A stretch of DNA of 64,000 bases from CAVRUH01 sp963822595 (GCA_963822595.1 CAWGIG010000004.1:400276-464275); one strand, 5' to 3'. Positions 1-9,329 are shown, numbered from the stretch's first letter. A program made the numbers and translations. Notes: generated from the letters alone by a model not told the origin.

Positions 1-90
1 GCCTCGATCTTTTTTTCTTAAAGATTTTCTGGTCGTCCTGAGCGAAGCGAGACCTCAGCCGTAGTGAGCGAAGCGAACGAAGGCGCTTCT
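1..90. repeat. Short repeat-like GAGCGAAGCGA spacer at the window edge
   Basis: Two related motifs, GAGCGAAGCGAGACCTCAG and GAGCGAAGCGAACGAAGG, lie near positions 40-84, just past the stop codon of the gene on the minus strand. They resemble dispersed GC-rich intergenic repeats seen elsewhere in this window (AGAGCGAAGCGCAATG near 59.9 kb). No gene is visible here. Confidence 0.3.
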
Positions 91-882
91 TTAATTAGGA
101 TCAAGTTGAAATACGGATTGTAATGGATAATGATCCGACATATCCGTCACAAGTCTAACCATAGAAATTGGTACAATTCTGTCTGTATTAGATCTTAAAA
201 AAATCCTATCAGGCCTGTGAAACTCTCTATCTCGAACATGAGGATTGCGATCTCCATCCCACGTAATATCATTTTTCCTATAACTTTCATCTTTATAATC
301 TTCAGTTGTCTCATGAAAATATTTCCAAACATCAATAAGCTTAAGTTCTTCTATACATCCCTTTTCTGCACGAAGTTGCTCACCTCCTGTAAGATTACAA
401 TCTCCGCAGAAAATGTAACAATCCGTTTTCAATGTATCAAATATTTTACAAATTTTCTTAAGCTGCGCCGCTTTTATGCTTGTTGCTTTGCTTGAGAAGA
501 ATTCACTTTCCAAGTGAGCAGTTCCCAAACCGATTCGCAACCCATTCACTTCTATTTGTCCATAAGCAAAATGTCTAAATTGACGTGTTTGTGCCAAGGG
601 AACTTGTTCATATAAAGTAGCTTTGAATTTCTTCTTTGTCAAGAGTAGCTCACCGTCACCTTTTGATTTTGGATATACAAAATCATAACGCTCTCTAAAG
701 TTTTCATAACCCATTAATCGGTCAAAAAAAATCTGGGTAACCTCTTGTAGACATATAACATCTGCGTCGCTCTTGGCAATAAATTCACATAATCGTTTCT
801 GATTTTCCGTTTTATTATGTCTCCAAACATTGTAGGTAAGAAAACTTAGTTCCATACTTTGATGTACTTGAGGCGCATCCAT
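91..882 (-). CDS. Endonuclease/exonuclease/phosphatase (EEP) family hydrolase
   Basis: A 263-residue single-domain protein of the EEP fold, which includes exonuclease III, DNase I and inositol or sphingomyelin phosphodiesterases. The family motifs appear in order: LTYNVW (Asn18), DVICLQEV (metal ligand Glu47), a histidine in TAHLE (~123), FCGDCNL (Asp161/Asn163), RPDRIF (~225) and the catalytic SDHYPL near the C-terminus (Asp250/His251). There is no signal peptide. I chose the ATG at 882 because AAGGATT precedes it; a TTG two codons upstream is less likely. The substrate cannot be told from sequence. It has no operon partner and is divergent in sequence from classic exonuclease III. Some intracellular bacteria secrete EEP proteins, but nothing here proves export. 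Confidence 0.8.
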   Translation of the reverse strand: MDAPQVHQSMELSFLTYNVWRHNKTENQKRLCEFIAKSDADVICLQEVTQIFFDRLMGYENFRERYDFVYPKSKGDGELLLTKKKFKATLYEQVPLAQTRQFRHFAYGQIEVNGLRIGLGTAHLESEFFSSKATSIKAAQLKKICKIFDTLKTDCYIFCGDCNLTGGEQLRAEKGCIEELKLIDVWKYFHETTEDYKDESYRKNDITWDGDRNPHVRDREFHRPDRIFLRSNTDRIVPISMVRLVTDMSDHYPLQSVFQLDPN

Positions 883-1082
883 CGGCAATAATCCTTTTTT
901 TTAAATTTATTAACTAATTTCTTAATATTATATACTATTATTTTAATATTTGTCAAATTAAAAATGAAAATTTGTATGCAAAAGGTAATTAAAAACTATT
1001 TCTTGCCTGGAATGCCAAGGGAATGATTCACCCTCTATTTGGTGAAATGGAAACGTTTTATGAAGGCCAGCTAGGAAAGCCA

Positions 1083-1766
1083 CTATCCTTTTAATTCAAC
1101 GATGGTTTTAGCTGAGAAGAATCGAAACATCTTTCTGTCGATTTGCCATTTTCCCCCAACAATAAATACAAGAAAGTAAAAAAGAGGCGTGCAAGCGATA
1201 CTAAAGGAAGCTTTATATAAATAAGAAAATACCATAATAGGCGCAACCTCCGCCATTGTCATTCCTAGACCCCACCACAAGAAAATTAGATCTATCATAA
1301 CAGTATCCACTATTTGTGAAACACAAGTAGAACCATTGTTGCGAAGCCATAAAAATTTGGGGCCTGTCCATCTTTTAATCGCAGCGTAAAGTTGAATATC
1401 CACAATATGCGAGGTTAAATAAGAAATAAGAGAAGAAAAGATCCGAAGACCTGAAAGTCCTAATATGGCCTCGTATGCGTTGGTTCTTGGTAAAAATAAA
1501 GCAATTTGAATGACAGCAAAGCTGAGAAGACTCATAGCTAACGCAATATAAACCATCTGTTTTGCTTTATTCGCTCCAAAAATCTCTGTAACAAGGTCGC
1601 TTAACAAAAATGTTAATGGATAAACGATCAAGCCTGCGGGTACATGTATCAGAAGAAAAGGAATCATGATCATTTTTGCAGAAAGAATGTTAGAGACAAC
1701 TACAATCATGCAAAAAATTATGCAAATTAATCGGTAAATAGTTTGAGGAGTTAATAATCTTGTCAT
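1083..1766 (-). CDS. yhhQ: YhhQ/VUT family queuosine precursor transporter
   Basis: A 227-residue inner-membrane protein with about six hydrophobic helices. The family signature LLSDLVTEIFGANKA is present around residues 55-70, followed by a helix ending in IALFLPRTNAY, as in the YhhQ (former DUF165) family. Family members import 7-deazapurine precursors of the tRNA base queuosine (preQ0/preQ1), a salvage route that suits an intracellular bacterium. The length matches the family (about 220). The ATG is preceded by AAGGGTAA at a usable distance. No queuosine biosynthesis gene lies nearby in the window, so the role rests on family membership. Confidence 0.85.
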   Translation of the reverse strand: MTRLLTPQTIYRLICIIFCMIVVVSNILSAKMIMIPFLLIHVPAGLIVYPLTFLLSDLVTEIFGANKAKQMVYIALAMSLLSFAVIQIALFLPRTNAYEAILGLSGLRIFSSLISYLTSHIVDIQLYAAIKRWTGPKFLWLRNNGSTCVSQIVDTVMIDLIFLWWGLGMTMAEVAPIMVFSYLYKASFSIACTPLFYFLVFIVGGKWQIDRKMFRFFSAKTIVELKG

Positions 1767-1935
1767 TATATATTACCCTTAACTCTGAGTGAGTTATGAA
1801 TTAAATCACACTATTATAAAACTTAATGGCTTCTATTACAAGAAAAATTTGTCAATGTGCGTTGGGTCAAATAAATAACAATTCCAAGAATAGCTTTAAA
1901 CCGATAACATAATCACGTGGCTTATGGAGCGTTAT

Positions 1936-2514
1936 ATGACTGAAATCGAACAAAATTTTGAAGGGCAGATAATCAAATCGGAAAACTATTCCAAGAAAAA
2001 TTTAGAAAAGCACTCTTTCACCGGCTGCAAATTCAATAGTTGTGATTTTTCTGAAGCTATTTTATGGAATGCACAATTCAGTTCCTGCACTTTCTCAAAT
2101 TGCAATTTCAGCCTTGTAAAGCTTGACAGCTGTCGTCTTCACGATGTTCAATTTTTGGATTGCAAGATTGTTGGAGCTGAATTCTTCAAATGTGAGAAGA
2201 CCTTTTTCTCAGCAAATTTTAAGAATTGTCTTTTGCAATACTGCAATTTTTCAGATCTAAACATGAAAAATACTTTTTTCAATGGCAGCAAATTGAAAGA
2301 AAGTCATTTCACAAATACGATATTAAAAGGCGCTAACTTTAGCGATGTTGATTTATTCGGCACTCTTTTTCACAATTGTGATCTAAGTAGTGCCGATTTT
2401 TCCACTAGCATACAATATAATATCGACCCCACGTCAAATAAAATTAAGAATGCGAAATTTTCTTTTCCCGAAGTTGCTGGGTTGCTTCGTGCTTTTGACA
2501 TCACCATAGTTTAA
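1936..2514 (+). CDS. Pentapeptide-repeat protein, Qnr-like
   Basis: About 192 residues made almost entirely of five-residue repeats of the A(D/N)LXX type with many Cys/Phe positions (CKFNSCDFSEA, CTFSNCNF, CNFSDLNMKNTFF, GANFSDVDLFGTLFHNCDLS). This predicts a right-handed quadrilateral beta-helix. Length, the short N-terminal lead-in and the Cys-rich core resemble the Qnr/MfpA group, which mimic DNA and protect DNA gyrase; that function is an inference. I chose the second ATG at 1936 because GGAGCG sits 4-5 bases upstream of it; an ATG at 1924 would add four residues. It stands alone between genes on the opposite strand. Confidence 0.75.
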   Translation: MTEIEQNFEGQIIKSENYSKKNLEKHSFTGCKFNSCDFSEAILWNAQFSSCTFSNCNFSLVKLDSCRLHDVQFLDCKIVGAEFFKCEKTFFSANFKNCLLQYCNFSDLNMKNTFFNGSKLKESHFTNTILKGANFSDVDLFGTLFHNCDLSSADFSTSIQYNIDPTSNKIKNAKFSFPEVAGLLRAFDITIV

Positions 2515-2516
2515 CT

Positions 2517-3830
2517 TCACGCCAAGGGCTGCTGGTTCACGAGCTCGTGGGCGCGGGCATAAAGTTCTATAAGTATTTGCTGTGCCGGGGCGATACTCCA
2601 GACGTCACGTAGAAAGAGTTGCATTTTCCATGGCAAGTTGAAGACCATCCCTTCACGCATCACCCGATGGAATAGTTCCCTCTTGTAGGCTCCGTTAGGT
2701 TCAGCTATCAAACTATACTGTTCCCTTAGTGCATAAGAGACAACAGATCTTTCGCCACCGAAGATAGAATTGCCAGAAACAAGATAGTGAGGATTCAGAA
2801 TATTACCCCAATCTAAGGAAATAGGACCTTGAAATCCGAACTCATAGGTTAAACGACTTCTGCAGGTTACATCGTTCCTAAAGTAATTGGGGGATAGCTT
2901 TGCAGCAGCTCGCAAGTTAAGGACTTTTTTGGTGTCTTTTTCGAAGCGCTCCTTCATTTCAATTGAGGGCTCAAATAGGATGGCCAAATGATACCTCAAT
3001 TCCTGCATGTAGTGCTTTGTACGTATTTCAATCCACTCTGCCACATGGGGTTCTTGAAAGAGGGCTATAAGCTTCGCTGGATCGTTCTCATTTTCGAAAG
3101 ACTTCAGGAATATATTAAGGCCTTCTTGAGGAAAACAATACAGGGTTGGCTCAGGATACGATGATTCGCTTAGCAGGAGTTTTAGCAGCTCTTTCAAATC
3201 GCCAAGTTCAGCTTGACATTCCTGTTTTTTTTCTACCAAAGCGGCGCGCAGATTTTCGATGCGGTGCCAGCGCTCGACGCGATGGACGACCGCTTTCATG
3301 CGCTCCGCATATTCGTTGAGTGCATTGGCTAAAGGACCGTACATGAATCCATAGATCTGACTGAGTGTCTTAGAATCACAAAGCCCCAGCAATTCTCCGA
3401 GCTGAGTTTTGATCTCTTTGTAACGACCAACGGTGATCAAATCCACAGCAGGAAAAGAAGTAAGGACTAGATCTGCAATCCGTTCCCGAAACTCAGTAAT
3501 TTTAAGCGCCAATTCCGGCCTCGGAGCACCCAACAATCCCTGAAACTCCACAGGGACTCGCCCGGGCCTCTGAGTTCCCGCTGCAGGGGGATCCACAATC
3601 CTTCCACGCAAAAGCACAAGTTGGGTATCAGGATCGTACAACACCTCATAAAAGGGACGCGAAAATTCCATATTTTGTTCCGACGGCATAGACAAGCTCC
3701 GCGCATGCGAGCCACGGTCTCCATTTTTTGACCAAACTCGTCCCAAGACTGAGAGACGCCCAGATGCACATCCTGAATCTTTAGAACGACGTTGCTCGCT
3801 TCTCCGAAATTCGCTTGGTCGGAATAGCAA
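2517..3830 (-). pseudogene. Serpin-like protein, 3' part (frameshifted): serpin C-terminus plus unknown domain
   Basis: The reading frame becomes homologous only from about 3692 downward. There it carries the serpin C-terminal signature FSRPFYEVLYD....VLLRGRIVDP, the strands that follow the reactive-centre loop. The first ~46 residues of this frame are out-of-frame shadow of the upstream part. After the serpin core comes a ~330-residue domain, mostly helical and charged, that I do not recognise. Joined to the 5' part (stop near 3467, start 4603) the product would be about 696 residues. Both parts have visibly higher G+C than the AT-rich neighbours, consistent with acquisition. Annotated as a fragment because one base change separates the frames. 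Confidence 0.6.
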
Positions 3831-4603
3831 TGCTTAAGTTCTGTTTCATTAAATAGTTTCGACACGGAAACAACGCTATCAAAGAAGACCCTTGGCAAGG
3901 AAAGAATGACCTTGTCGGAATCATCGGATTGTTCATAGGCCTTTTGAATCCGAGCCTGCGTCAACAGTCTACCCGCTTCCTGAAAATCCATTCCTTCCGT
4001 GGGTAGGAAGAGCATGAGAACCGGAGCCTGGGTTTGCAGGTGCTTAGAGACATGACCAAGGACCACCCAAGTAAATTCGTTGTCTTTCCCGTAAGGCATT
4101 TCTTTCTTTTGGTTCATCATGCTTACAGTCACGCTAGTGCCATCGAGGCGTTGAAACCTGGCAGGTTTTGTCTCCATTGGATTGAATTTTTTTTGCCACT
4201 GGGCGTCTAAGGTGAGGTGCGCCATAAGATCCAAGAAGTTCGGTTCGGCAGATGCCACTATCTCAGAACCGAAGAGTGCCCTTACTTGTTCTTCGAATGG
4301 GGGCAGCAAGGGAACATTTTTACCTACTGACACCTTGGTCTCGATACTAAAAACACCGCTCTTTATCAGCTGGGTCATTATGGGGCGAAGCGCCTTTAGA
4401 TCGTCCTTACCATTGAGATGCAGCAGGCTTCGCAACTCCTTTGCCGACTCGCCTGAGGCCCCCAGATAGGTTGCGCAGAGGGCGATGTAAAGAGCTAAAT
4501 CGGAATAAGCATAATTTTGATTAGTCGGTACCGAGTCCCACATTCTATTAAGAGTTTGATCACCAAAAGCGCCAACTGCGGGAAAACTAGAAATCTGTTT
4601 CAT
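3467..4603 (-). pseudogene. Serpin-like protein, 5' part (frameshifted at the reactive-centre loop)
   Basis: Serpins are suicide inhibitors of serine or cysteine proteases. Homology covers about residues 1-305. Landmarks: YSDLALYIALCATYLGA and SAKELRSLLHL (helices A-C), LTLDAQWQKKFNP followed by a T.PARF segment and MMNQKKEMPYG (the strand 6A/shutter region), LMLFLPTEG, VILSLPRVFF, then VVLKIQDVHLGVSQSWDEF leading into the loop hinge. After RGACL (near 3690) this frame becomes unrelated sequence while the adjacent frame continues the serpin. The spacing from VH to the RPF motif in the joined frames (41 residues) matches a normal serpin, so a single-base indel explains the break. A run of six A lies just upstream (~3729). 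The hinge lacks the small alanine-rich residues of inhibitory serpins, so inhibition is uncertain. Confidence 0.6.
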
Positions 4604-4682
4604 CAGTCATCTCCTATATTTTAAAATCAGCCATCGTAGCACTTTCACCACTTAACAAACAATAAAATGATAGGAGGAGACT

Positions 4683-7061
4683 TCAACCTTTCATTTTGAC
4701 CATCCATTTCCAGTTTCGAACTTCTGGCATATCCTGACCATGTTCAATAATGTAAAGCTTGTGTTGGATGAGCTTATCTTGCATCATCTGCTTCAAATAA
4801 GCTCCCTTAGCTCCTAAATGCGGCACGCGATCGACCACATCTTGAACTAAATGAAACCTGTCAATATCGTTTTGAACTCTGATATCGAAGGGGGTTGTTA
4901 TCGTCCCCTCTTCCTTGTACCCTCTAACGTGCATATTTTGATTATTTCTTCGGTACATGAGTCGGTGGATAAGCCAAGGATAACCATGAAAGCCAAAGAT
5001 AACGTGTTTGTCTTTCGTGAAGAGAGAGTTGTAATCCGTGTCGTTTAGACCATGAGGGTGTTCGGAGCTTGGTTGCATTTTCATCAGATCCACTACATTG
5101 ACAACGCGAATCTTCAGATCCGGAAGATGCTCACGCAGGATTGAAACTGCAGCCAAGATCTCTAATGTAGGAGTGTCTCCACAGCAGGCCATCACGACAT
5201 CAGGTTCACTATTTTGGTCATTGCTTGCCCATTGCCAAATACCAATTCCTTCCGTGCAATGTGTAACAGCTGCATCTATATTGAGCCACTGAGGAAGTGG
5301 ATGTTTACCTGCTACGACAACATTGACGTAATTCCGACTGCGTAAGCAATGATCAAATACCGATAACAGGCAGTTAGCGTCGGGTGGTAGATAAACACGC
5401 ACGATATCGGCCTTTTTGTTAATCACATGATCAAGGAAACCCGGATCCTGATGGGTGAACCCATTATGATCCTGCTGCCAAACATGTGAGGCCAGGAGAT
5501 AGTTAAGAGAGGAGATTTCCCTTCGCCAGGGCAGTTCTTTGCACACTTTAATCCATTTAGCATGCTGGCTAAACATCGAGTCGATAATGCGAATAAATGC
5601 CTCATAGCTGTTGAATAATCCGTGTCGTCCTGTGAGTAAGTATCCTTCCAACCAGCCCTCACATTGATGTTCGCTAAGCATTGAGTCCAAGACCCTTCCT
5701 GAAGGAGAAAGGAATTCATCGTTTTCAATTTTTGTTGCATCCCACTGTCGATTGGTAACTTCAAAAACCGCCCCCAATAGATTTGAGAGCGTCTCATCGG
5801 GACCAAAGATACGGAAATTACGCTGAGCTTGATTCTTTTTGGCCACGTCGCGTAGAAATCCTCCTAGCACTTTAGTATCTTGGCCTTTAATGGCACCTGG
5901 AGACGGCACTTGTAACGCGTGGTCCCTGAAATCGGGCATCAGTAATTCGCGCAGGAGAATACCACCGTTAGCATGAGGATTTGCGCCCATGCGTCGGTCG
6001 CCCTTAGGGGCAAGTTCAGCGAGTTCTGGTAAAAGACGTCCATTTTCATCAAATAGCTCTTCGGCCTTATAACTTTTCATCCAATTTTCCAGTATCTTGA
6101 CATGTGCAGGATGTTCAGCGTCAACCAAAATAGGCACCTGATGTGACCTGAAAGTGCCTTCAATTTGCAAGCCATCGACCACCTTAGGCCCCGTCCACCC
6201 CTTAGGTGATTTAAAAACGATCATCGGCCAGAGTCGACGCCTGCTATCATTTTTGCTTCTAGCATTATTTTGAATTTGATGGATATCCTCTATTGCCCTT
6301 TCCATTGTTGCTGCCATGAGTTGATGCATCTTTTCAGGATCGTCTCCTTCAACGAAGTAAGGCGTCCAGCCACAGCCCTGAAAGAACTTTTCCAATTCAT
6401 CATGCTCGATCCGCGCAAAAACTGTCGGATTGCTAATCTTGTAGCCATTGAGGTGCAGGATAGGTAAGACGGCACCATCCGTAATTGGATCAAGAAATTT
6501 ATTGGAGTGCCATGCAGTCGCAAGCGGACCTGTTTCCGCCTCCCCATCACCGATGATACAAGCGACTATCAAATCCGGATTATCAAAGGCGGCGCCGAAT
6601 GCATGACTCAGCGAATAACCTAGTTCGCCCCCCTCATGAATGGATCCTGGAGTCGTTGGAGCCACATGACTCGAAATGCCACCCGGAAATGAAAATTGCT
6701 TAAACAGCTTTTTCATCCCCTCCTCGTCCTGACTAATATTTGGATAAATATCGGTATAGCTTCCCTCAAGGTAGGTATTGGCTACAAGCGCGGGACCTCC
6801 ATGCCCAGGGCCCGAAATATAGAACATATCCAAGTCATATTTTTTGATCACTCTGTTCAAATGAACATAAATAAAGTTCTGACCGGGCGTTGTTCCCCAA
6901 TGACCGACTACCAATGGCTTTACGTGCGACAGCTGCAAGGGTTCTCGAAGCAAGGGGTTGTCGTAGAGATATATCTGACCGACCGAAAGGTAGTTTGCAG
7001 CACGCCAATAAGCGTTTATTTTTTGGAGCAATTCTGGCGACAGGATATTTTGCGTTTCCAT
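4683..7061 (-). CDS. xfp: Phosphoketolase (xylulose-5-P/fructose-6-P)
   Basis: A 792-residue thiamine-diphosphate enzyme cleaving xylulose-5-phosphate (and often fructose-6-phosphate) with phosphate to acetyl phosphate plus an aldose phosphate. Family signatures are plain: GHWGTTPGQNFIYVHLNR (residues 53-70), ISGPGHGGPA, EGGELGY (143-149), the ThDP/Mg motif GDGEAETG (171-178) with Asn187, and HQDPGFLDH in the pyrimidine domain. Length is normal and the frame is intact. The start ATG is preceded by GAGGAACCTT. G+C is higher than in flanking accessory genes. No acetate kinase or phosphotransacetylase lies within the window, so the route from acetyl phosphate to ATP or acetyl-CoA cannot be followed here. 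Confidence 0.95.
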   Translation of the reverse strand: METQNILSPELLQKINAYWRAANYLSVGQIYLYDNPLLREPLQLSHVKPLVVGHWGTTPGQNFIYVHLNRVIKKYDLDMFYISGPGHGGPALVANTYLEGSYTDIYPNISQDEEGMKKLFKQFSFPGGISSHVAPTTPGSIHEGGELGYSLSHAFGAAFDNPDLIVACIIGDGEAETGPLATAWHSNKFLDPITDGAVLPILHLNGYKISNPTVFARIEHDELEKFFQGCGWTPYFVEGDDPEKMHQLMAATMERAIEDIHQIQNNARSKNDSRRRLWPMIVFKSPKGWTGPKVVDGLQIEGTFRSHQVPILVDAEHPAHVKILENWMKSYKAEELFDENGRLLPELAELAPKGDRRMGANPHANGGILLRELLMPDFRDHALQVPSPGAIKGQDTKVLGGFLRDVAKKNQAQRNFRIFGPDETLSNLLGAVFEVTNRQWDATKIENDEFLSPSGRVLDSMLSEHQCEGWLEGYLLTGRHGLFNSYEAFIRIIDSMFSQHAKWIKVCKELPWRREISSLNYLLASHVWQQDHNGFTHQDPGFLDHVINKKADIVRVYLPPDANCLLSVFDHCLRSRNYVNVVVAGKHPLPQWLNIDAAVTHCTEGIGIWQWASNDQNSEPDVVMACCGDTPTLEILAAVSILREHLPDLKIRVVNVVDLMKMQPSSEHPHGLNDTDYNSLFTKDKHVIFGFHGYPWLIHRLMYRRNNQNMHVRGYKEEGTITTPFDIRVQNDIDRFHLVQDVVDRVPHLGAKGAYLKQMMQDKLIQHKLYIIEHGQDMPEVRNWKWMVKMKG

Positions 7062-7170
7062 AAGGTTCCTCAGATAATGATTAAATAGCGATTTTTTTTA
7101 AAATTTTTATTTGTATTTTAGATGTGCCATTTCAAGGGTTTTTACGCAACTAAATCTTCGAACTCTATGC

Positions 7171-7200
7171 TTGACAAATTTTTCTAAAAATATGTATTTA
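7171..7200 (+). promoter_or_regulatory. Candidate sigma-70-type promoter for the DUF892 gene
   Basis: TTGACA at 7171-7176 is followed after 18 bases by TATTTA at 7195-7200, 55 bases ahead of the ATG at 7255. The coding start has its own TAGGAG ribosome site. This is a consensus match by eye only. Confidence 0.4.
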
Positions 7201-7254
7201 CACATAAAGATTTATATGAGATTCTAAATTTACCAACAAACATAGGAGATTTTT

Positions 7255-7986
7255 ATGCATAAGGAAAAAAACATTAAAGATATTTTAATTGATGAACTAC
7301 ATGATATGTATAGTTCAGAAAATCAAATCGTAGCTGCTCTTCCAACGATGGTTACTGCAGCGGAGTCAACCGAGCTAAGAGATGCCTTTAAGAATCATTT
7401 AAAGGAAACAAAAGAACAAGTTACACGCCTTAAAAAGGTTTTTAAATTAATGGGTTTAACTCCAAAAAAGAAATTTTGTTCCGCGACAAAAGGGCTTATT
7501 CAAGAGTGCAAAGATGTACTTAAGGAATTTAAAAAGAAGTCTCCAGTACGTGACGCAGCCTTGATCTCCAAAGCTCAAAGAATTGAGCATTATGAAATCT
7601 CTGCCTATGGCACTGTTCGTACGTGGGCTAAAGAGCTTTCTATGAGTGAAGTCGTTGACTTGTTAGACAAGACTCTAAAAGAAGAAAGCAACGCAGACAA
7701 AAGCCTTTCTAAAATAGCAGAAGGTGGACTTTTCGCTTCTGGAATCAATCGTCTAGCTCTTATGGGGAATCCTGAGGATGCAGGATCAGAAGAAGAAAAA
7801 GGTGAAAATAAAACCAAGAAAATGACAAAGAAAGCGAAAAAAGCTACAAAAAAAGCTACAAAAGGCGTAGTAACAACCGCTAAAAAAAGCATGAAAAAAG
7901 TTGCTTCAAAAAGCAAAATTTTTATACGCAAGAAAACAGCACACAAAACTGCGCAGAAGAAAAAAGCTACTGCAAGTCATCGTTAA
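7255..7986 (+). CDS. DUF892 (YciF-type) ferritin-like protein with histone H1-like tail
   Basis: 243 residues in two parts. Residues 1-165 form the ferritin-like four-helix bundle of the YciE/YciF (DUF892) family: IKDILIDELHDMYSSENQI near the N-terminus, HLKETKEQVTRL, IEHYEISAYG, and a Glu-containing last helix. Members are stress-induced and may bind metal. Residues ~180-243 are an extremely lysine/alanine-rich tail (KKAKKATKKATKG repeats) like eukaryotic histone H1 and chlamydial Hc1/Hc2. The tail probably binds DNA or RNA, making this a candidate nucleoid protein with an iron-binding head, comparable in logic to Dps. Both halves are in one intact frame. It has its own promoter and a hairpin terminator. 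Confidence 0.8.
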   Translation: MHKEKNIKDILIDELHDMYSSENQIVAALPTMVTAAESTELRDAFKNHLKETKEQVTRLKKVFKLMGLTPKKKFCSATKGLIQECKDVLKEFKKKSPVRDAALISKAQRIEHYEISAYGTVRTWAKELSMSEVVDLLDKTLKEESNADKSLSKIAEGGLFASGINRLALMGNPEDAGSEEEKGENKTKKMTKKAKKATKKATKGVVTTAKKSMKKVASKSKIFIRKKTAHKTAQKKKATASHR

Positions 7987-7996
7987 TTGACGTCGG

Positions 7997-8022
7997 GTGC
8001 CTTTCTCCTAAGAGAGAGGCAC
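7997..8022 (+). terminator. Rho-independent terminator after the DUF892 gene
   Basis: Eleven-base-pair stem GTGCCTTTCTC/GAGAGAGGCAC with a CTAA loop (one wobble pair), followed by the T-rich TATTTCTTTATTTC. It sits 10 bases past the stop codon and between convergent genes; the T-run favours the plus strand. Confidence 0.7.
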
Positions 8023-8029
8023 TATTTCT

Positions 8030-8659
8030 TTATTTCCTACTATGTTTTAGAGTATCCCAAAGTTTGAGTCCTAAAATAGCATAATCGAGAATTTCTTGGC
8101 CCTTTCCCTTACCCGATTTCAAAGAGTTTACATACTCTTCTGCTTTTTCTTTGTGATGATTCAATTGATCCTTAACGCATTCGGTGCTTCCTTCGATAAG
8201 ATGACAAAGTTCAGAGATGTAAGGCTGCACTGCAGAAGCTTTTGAAGAAAGAGTATCTAGAAGTCCTTCACTCGTTGACCTATTTTTTTCTCTTGCTATT
8301 AGAGCTGCACCCACAATACCTACTATAGCGCCGAGTATGGTAAAAGATATAACGGCTTTTCCCAAATCGGTTGGTTCAAATATGTCTATGGAGCCAATCT
8401 GTTTTTTTACTTGGTCAATGGTATCTTTGACTTTTTCAGCCCACTCTTCTTTTTTTTCATTTACCCCTCTTTCAAGAGATTTTTCGAGCTTGCTAAGCAT
8501 CGTAGTCGTTTTCTTTTTGACATCATGGTAGCTATCCTCGATACCATCTATTACTTTTTTTCCTTTCTTTGACATCAACAAAGATGTTAGGACACCCCCG
8601 CCAATAACTCCAAGAACTGCTACAAGCAGAATTTCTTTTGAGTGTGAATTATTAGACAT
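8030..8659 (-). CDS. YtxH-like membrane protein
   Basis: 209 residues. An N-terminal transmembrane helix (ILLVAVLGVIGGGVLTSLL, residues ~10-28) is followed directly by a basic segment and a long amphipathic helical stretch, the layout of YtxH-domain proteins. A second hydrophobic segment (AVISFTILGAIVGIVGAAL, ~103-121) is additional to the standard family. The rest is charged and coiled-coil-like. It lies 2 bases downstream of the DUF948-like gene in the same orientation, matching the ytxG-ytxH pairing of other bacteria. Function is unknown; members are tied to stress and envelope. Confidence 0.55.
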   Translation of the reverse strand: MSNNSHSKEILLVAVLGVIGGGVLTSLLMSKKGKKVIDGIEDSYHDVKKKTTTMLSKLEKSLERGVNEKKEEWAEKVKDTIDQVKKQIGSIDIFEPTDLGKAVISFTILGAIVGIVGAALIAREKNRSTSEGLLDTLSSKASAVQPYISELCHLIEGSTECVKDQLNHHKEKAEEYVNSLKSGKGKGQEILDYAILGLKLWDTLKHSRK

Positions 8660-8661
8660 AA

Positions 8662-9093
8662 TTATCTCCTTTTCTTAAATTTGTTTAATAAATCTAAACC
8701 TCGAATGACCAAATCGACAAGTTCAAGGACATGAGCTGTTGTTGATGATGTATCTGGTTCATTGCTTACCTTATCATGCAGGTATTCAATTAAGTCTTCT
8801 TCTCTCTTCTTCGCTGCTTGTTCCTGGACGCGTTCTCCGAAGTGATGAATCGTATGAAATAATGGATCGAGACATTTCATTTTATGATTTAAATTTTCCG
8901 AAAGTTTCGTCACTTGATGGAGAATTTTTCCGGGTTCGTTTTCTAAGCCATAAATTTGCTTGTCAATCGAAGAGCAAGTTTTTGTTATTGCATTCAAGGT
9001 CTTCAAAGTTGCAATTACAATTAGCGTAAGGCAGACCACTAGGAAAATGAATCCTAAAACAGCGAGGATAAGATAAATTTCTTCTGAGCTCAT
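8662..9093 (-). CDS. DUF948 (YtxG)-like single-pass membrane protein
   Basis: 143 residues. One strong N-terminal transmembrane helix (YLILAVLGFIFLVVCLTLIVIATL, residues ~6-29) precedes a helical cytoplasmic part with heptad-like spacing (IDKQIYGLENEPGKILHQV), typical of DUF948. The C-terminus (HVLELVDLVIRGLDLLNKF) resembles that of the downstream YtxH-like partner (LDYAILGLKLWDTLKHS), suggesting a shared anchoring segment. The two genes are separated by 2 bases and must be co-transcribed. No catalytic motif is present. Confidence 0.5.
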   Translation of the reverse strand: MSSEEIYLILAVLGFIFLVVCLTLIVIATLKTLNAITKTCSSIDKQIYGLENEPGKILHQVTKLSENLNHKMKCLDPLFHTIHHFGERVQEQAAKKREEDLIEYLHDKVSNEPDTSSTTAHVLELVDLVIRGLDLLNKFKKRR

Positions 9094-9329
9094 TTCAATC
9101 CTTGTGGGGGCTTTTTGCCCTTTATCTGGATACTAGAATATCAAAAAATTTCTGTAAACATGAATAGTTAAGTATTTTTTTTAAAAACAATAGATTTTTA
9201 TATCCAAGTAACTTATTTTAAGATATTTGTGGTTTTTTATATGTTCCATGCACCCTTTTTGGATTTGACAAATTAGGGTAAAACGTTTAATCAAAGTGAT
9301 ATAAAAGAAAATTTTGAAAAGGAATAATT

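Noticed and set aside
1010..1094. Short frame reading GMIHPLFGEMETFYEGQLGK before the YhhQ gene end
   Set aside because: It looks like a gene fragment but is under 30 codons, has no start signal and I could not identify a parent family.
1936..2514. Proven quinolone resistance gene (qnr)
   Set aside because: Pentapeptide pattern and length are similar, but the fold alone does not show gyrase binding; no symbol assigned.
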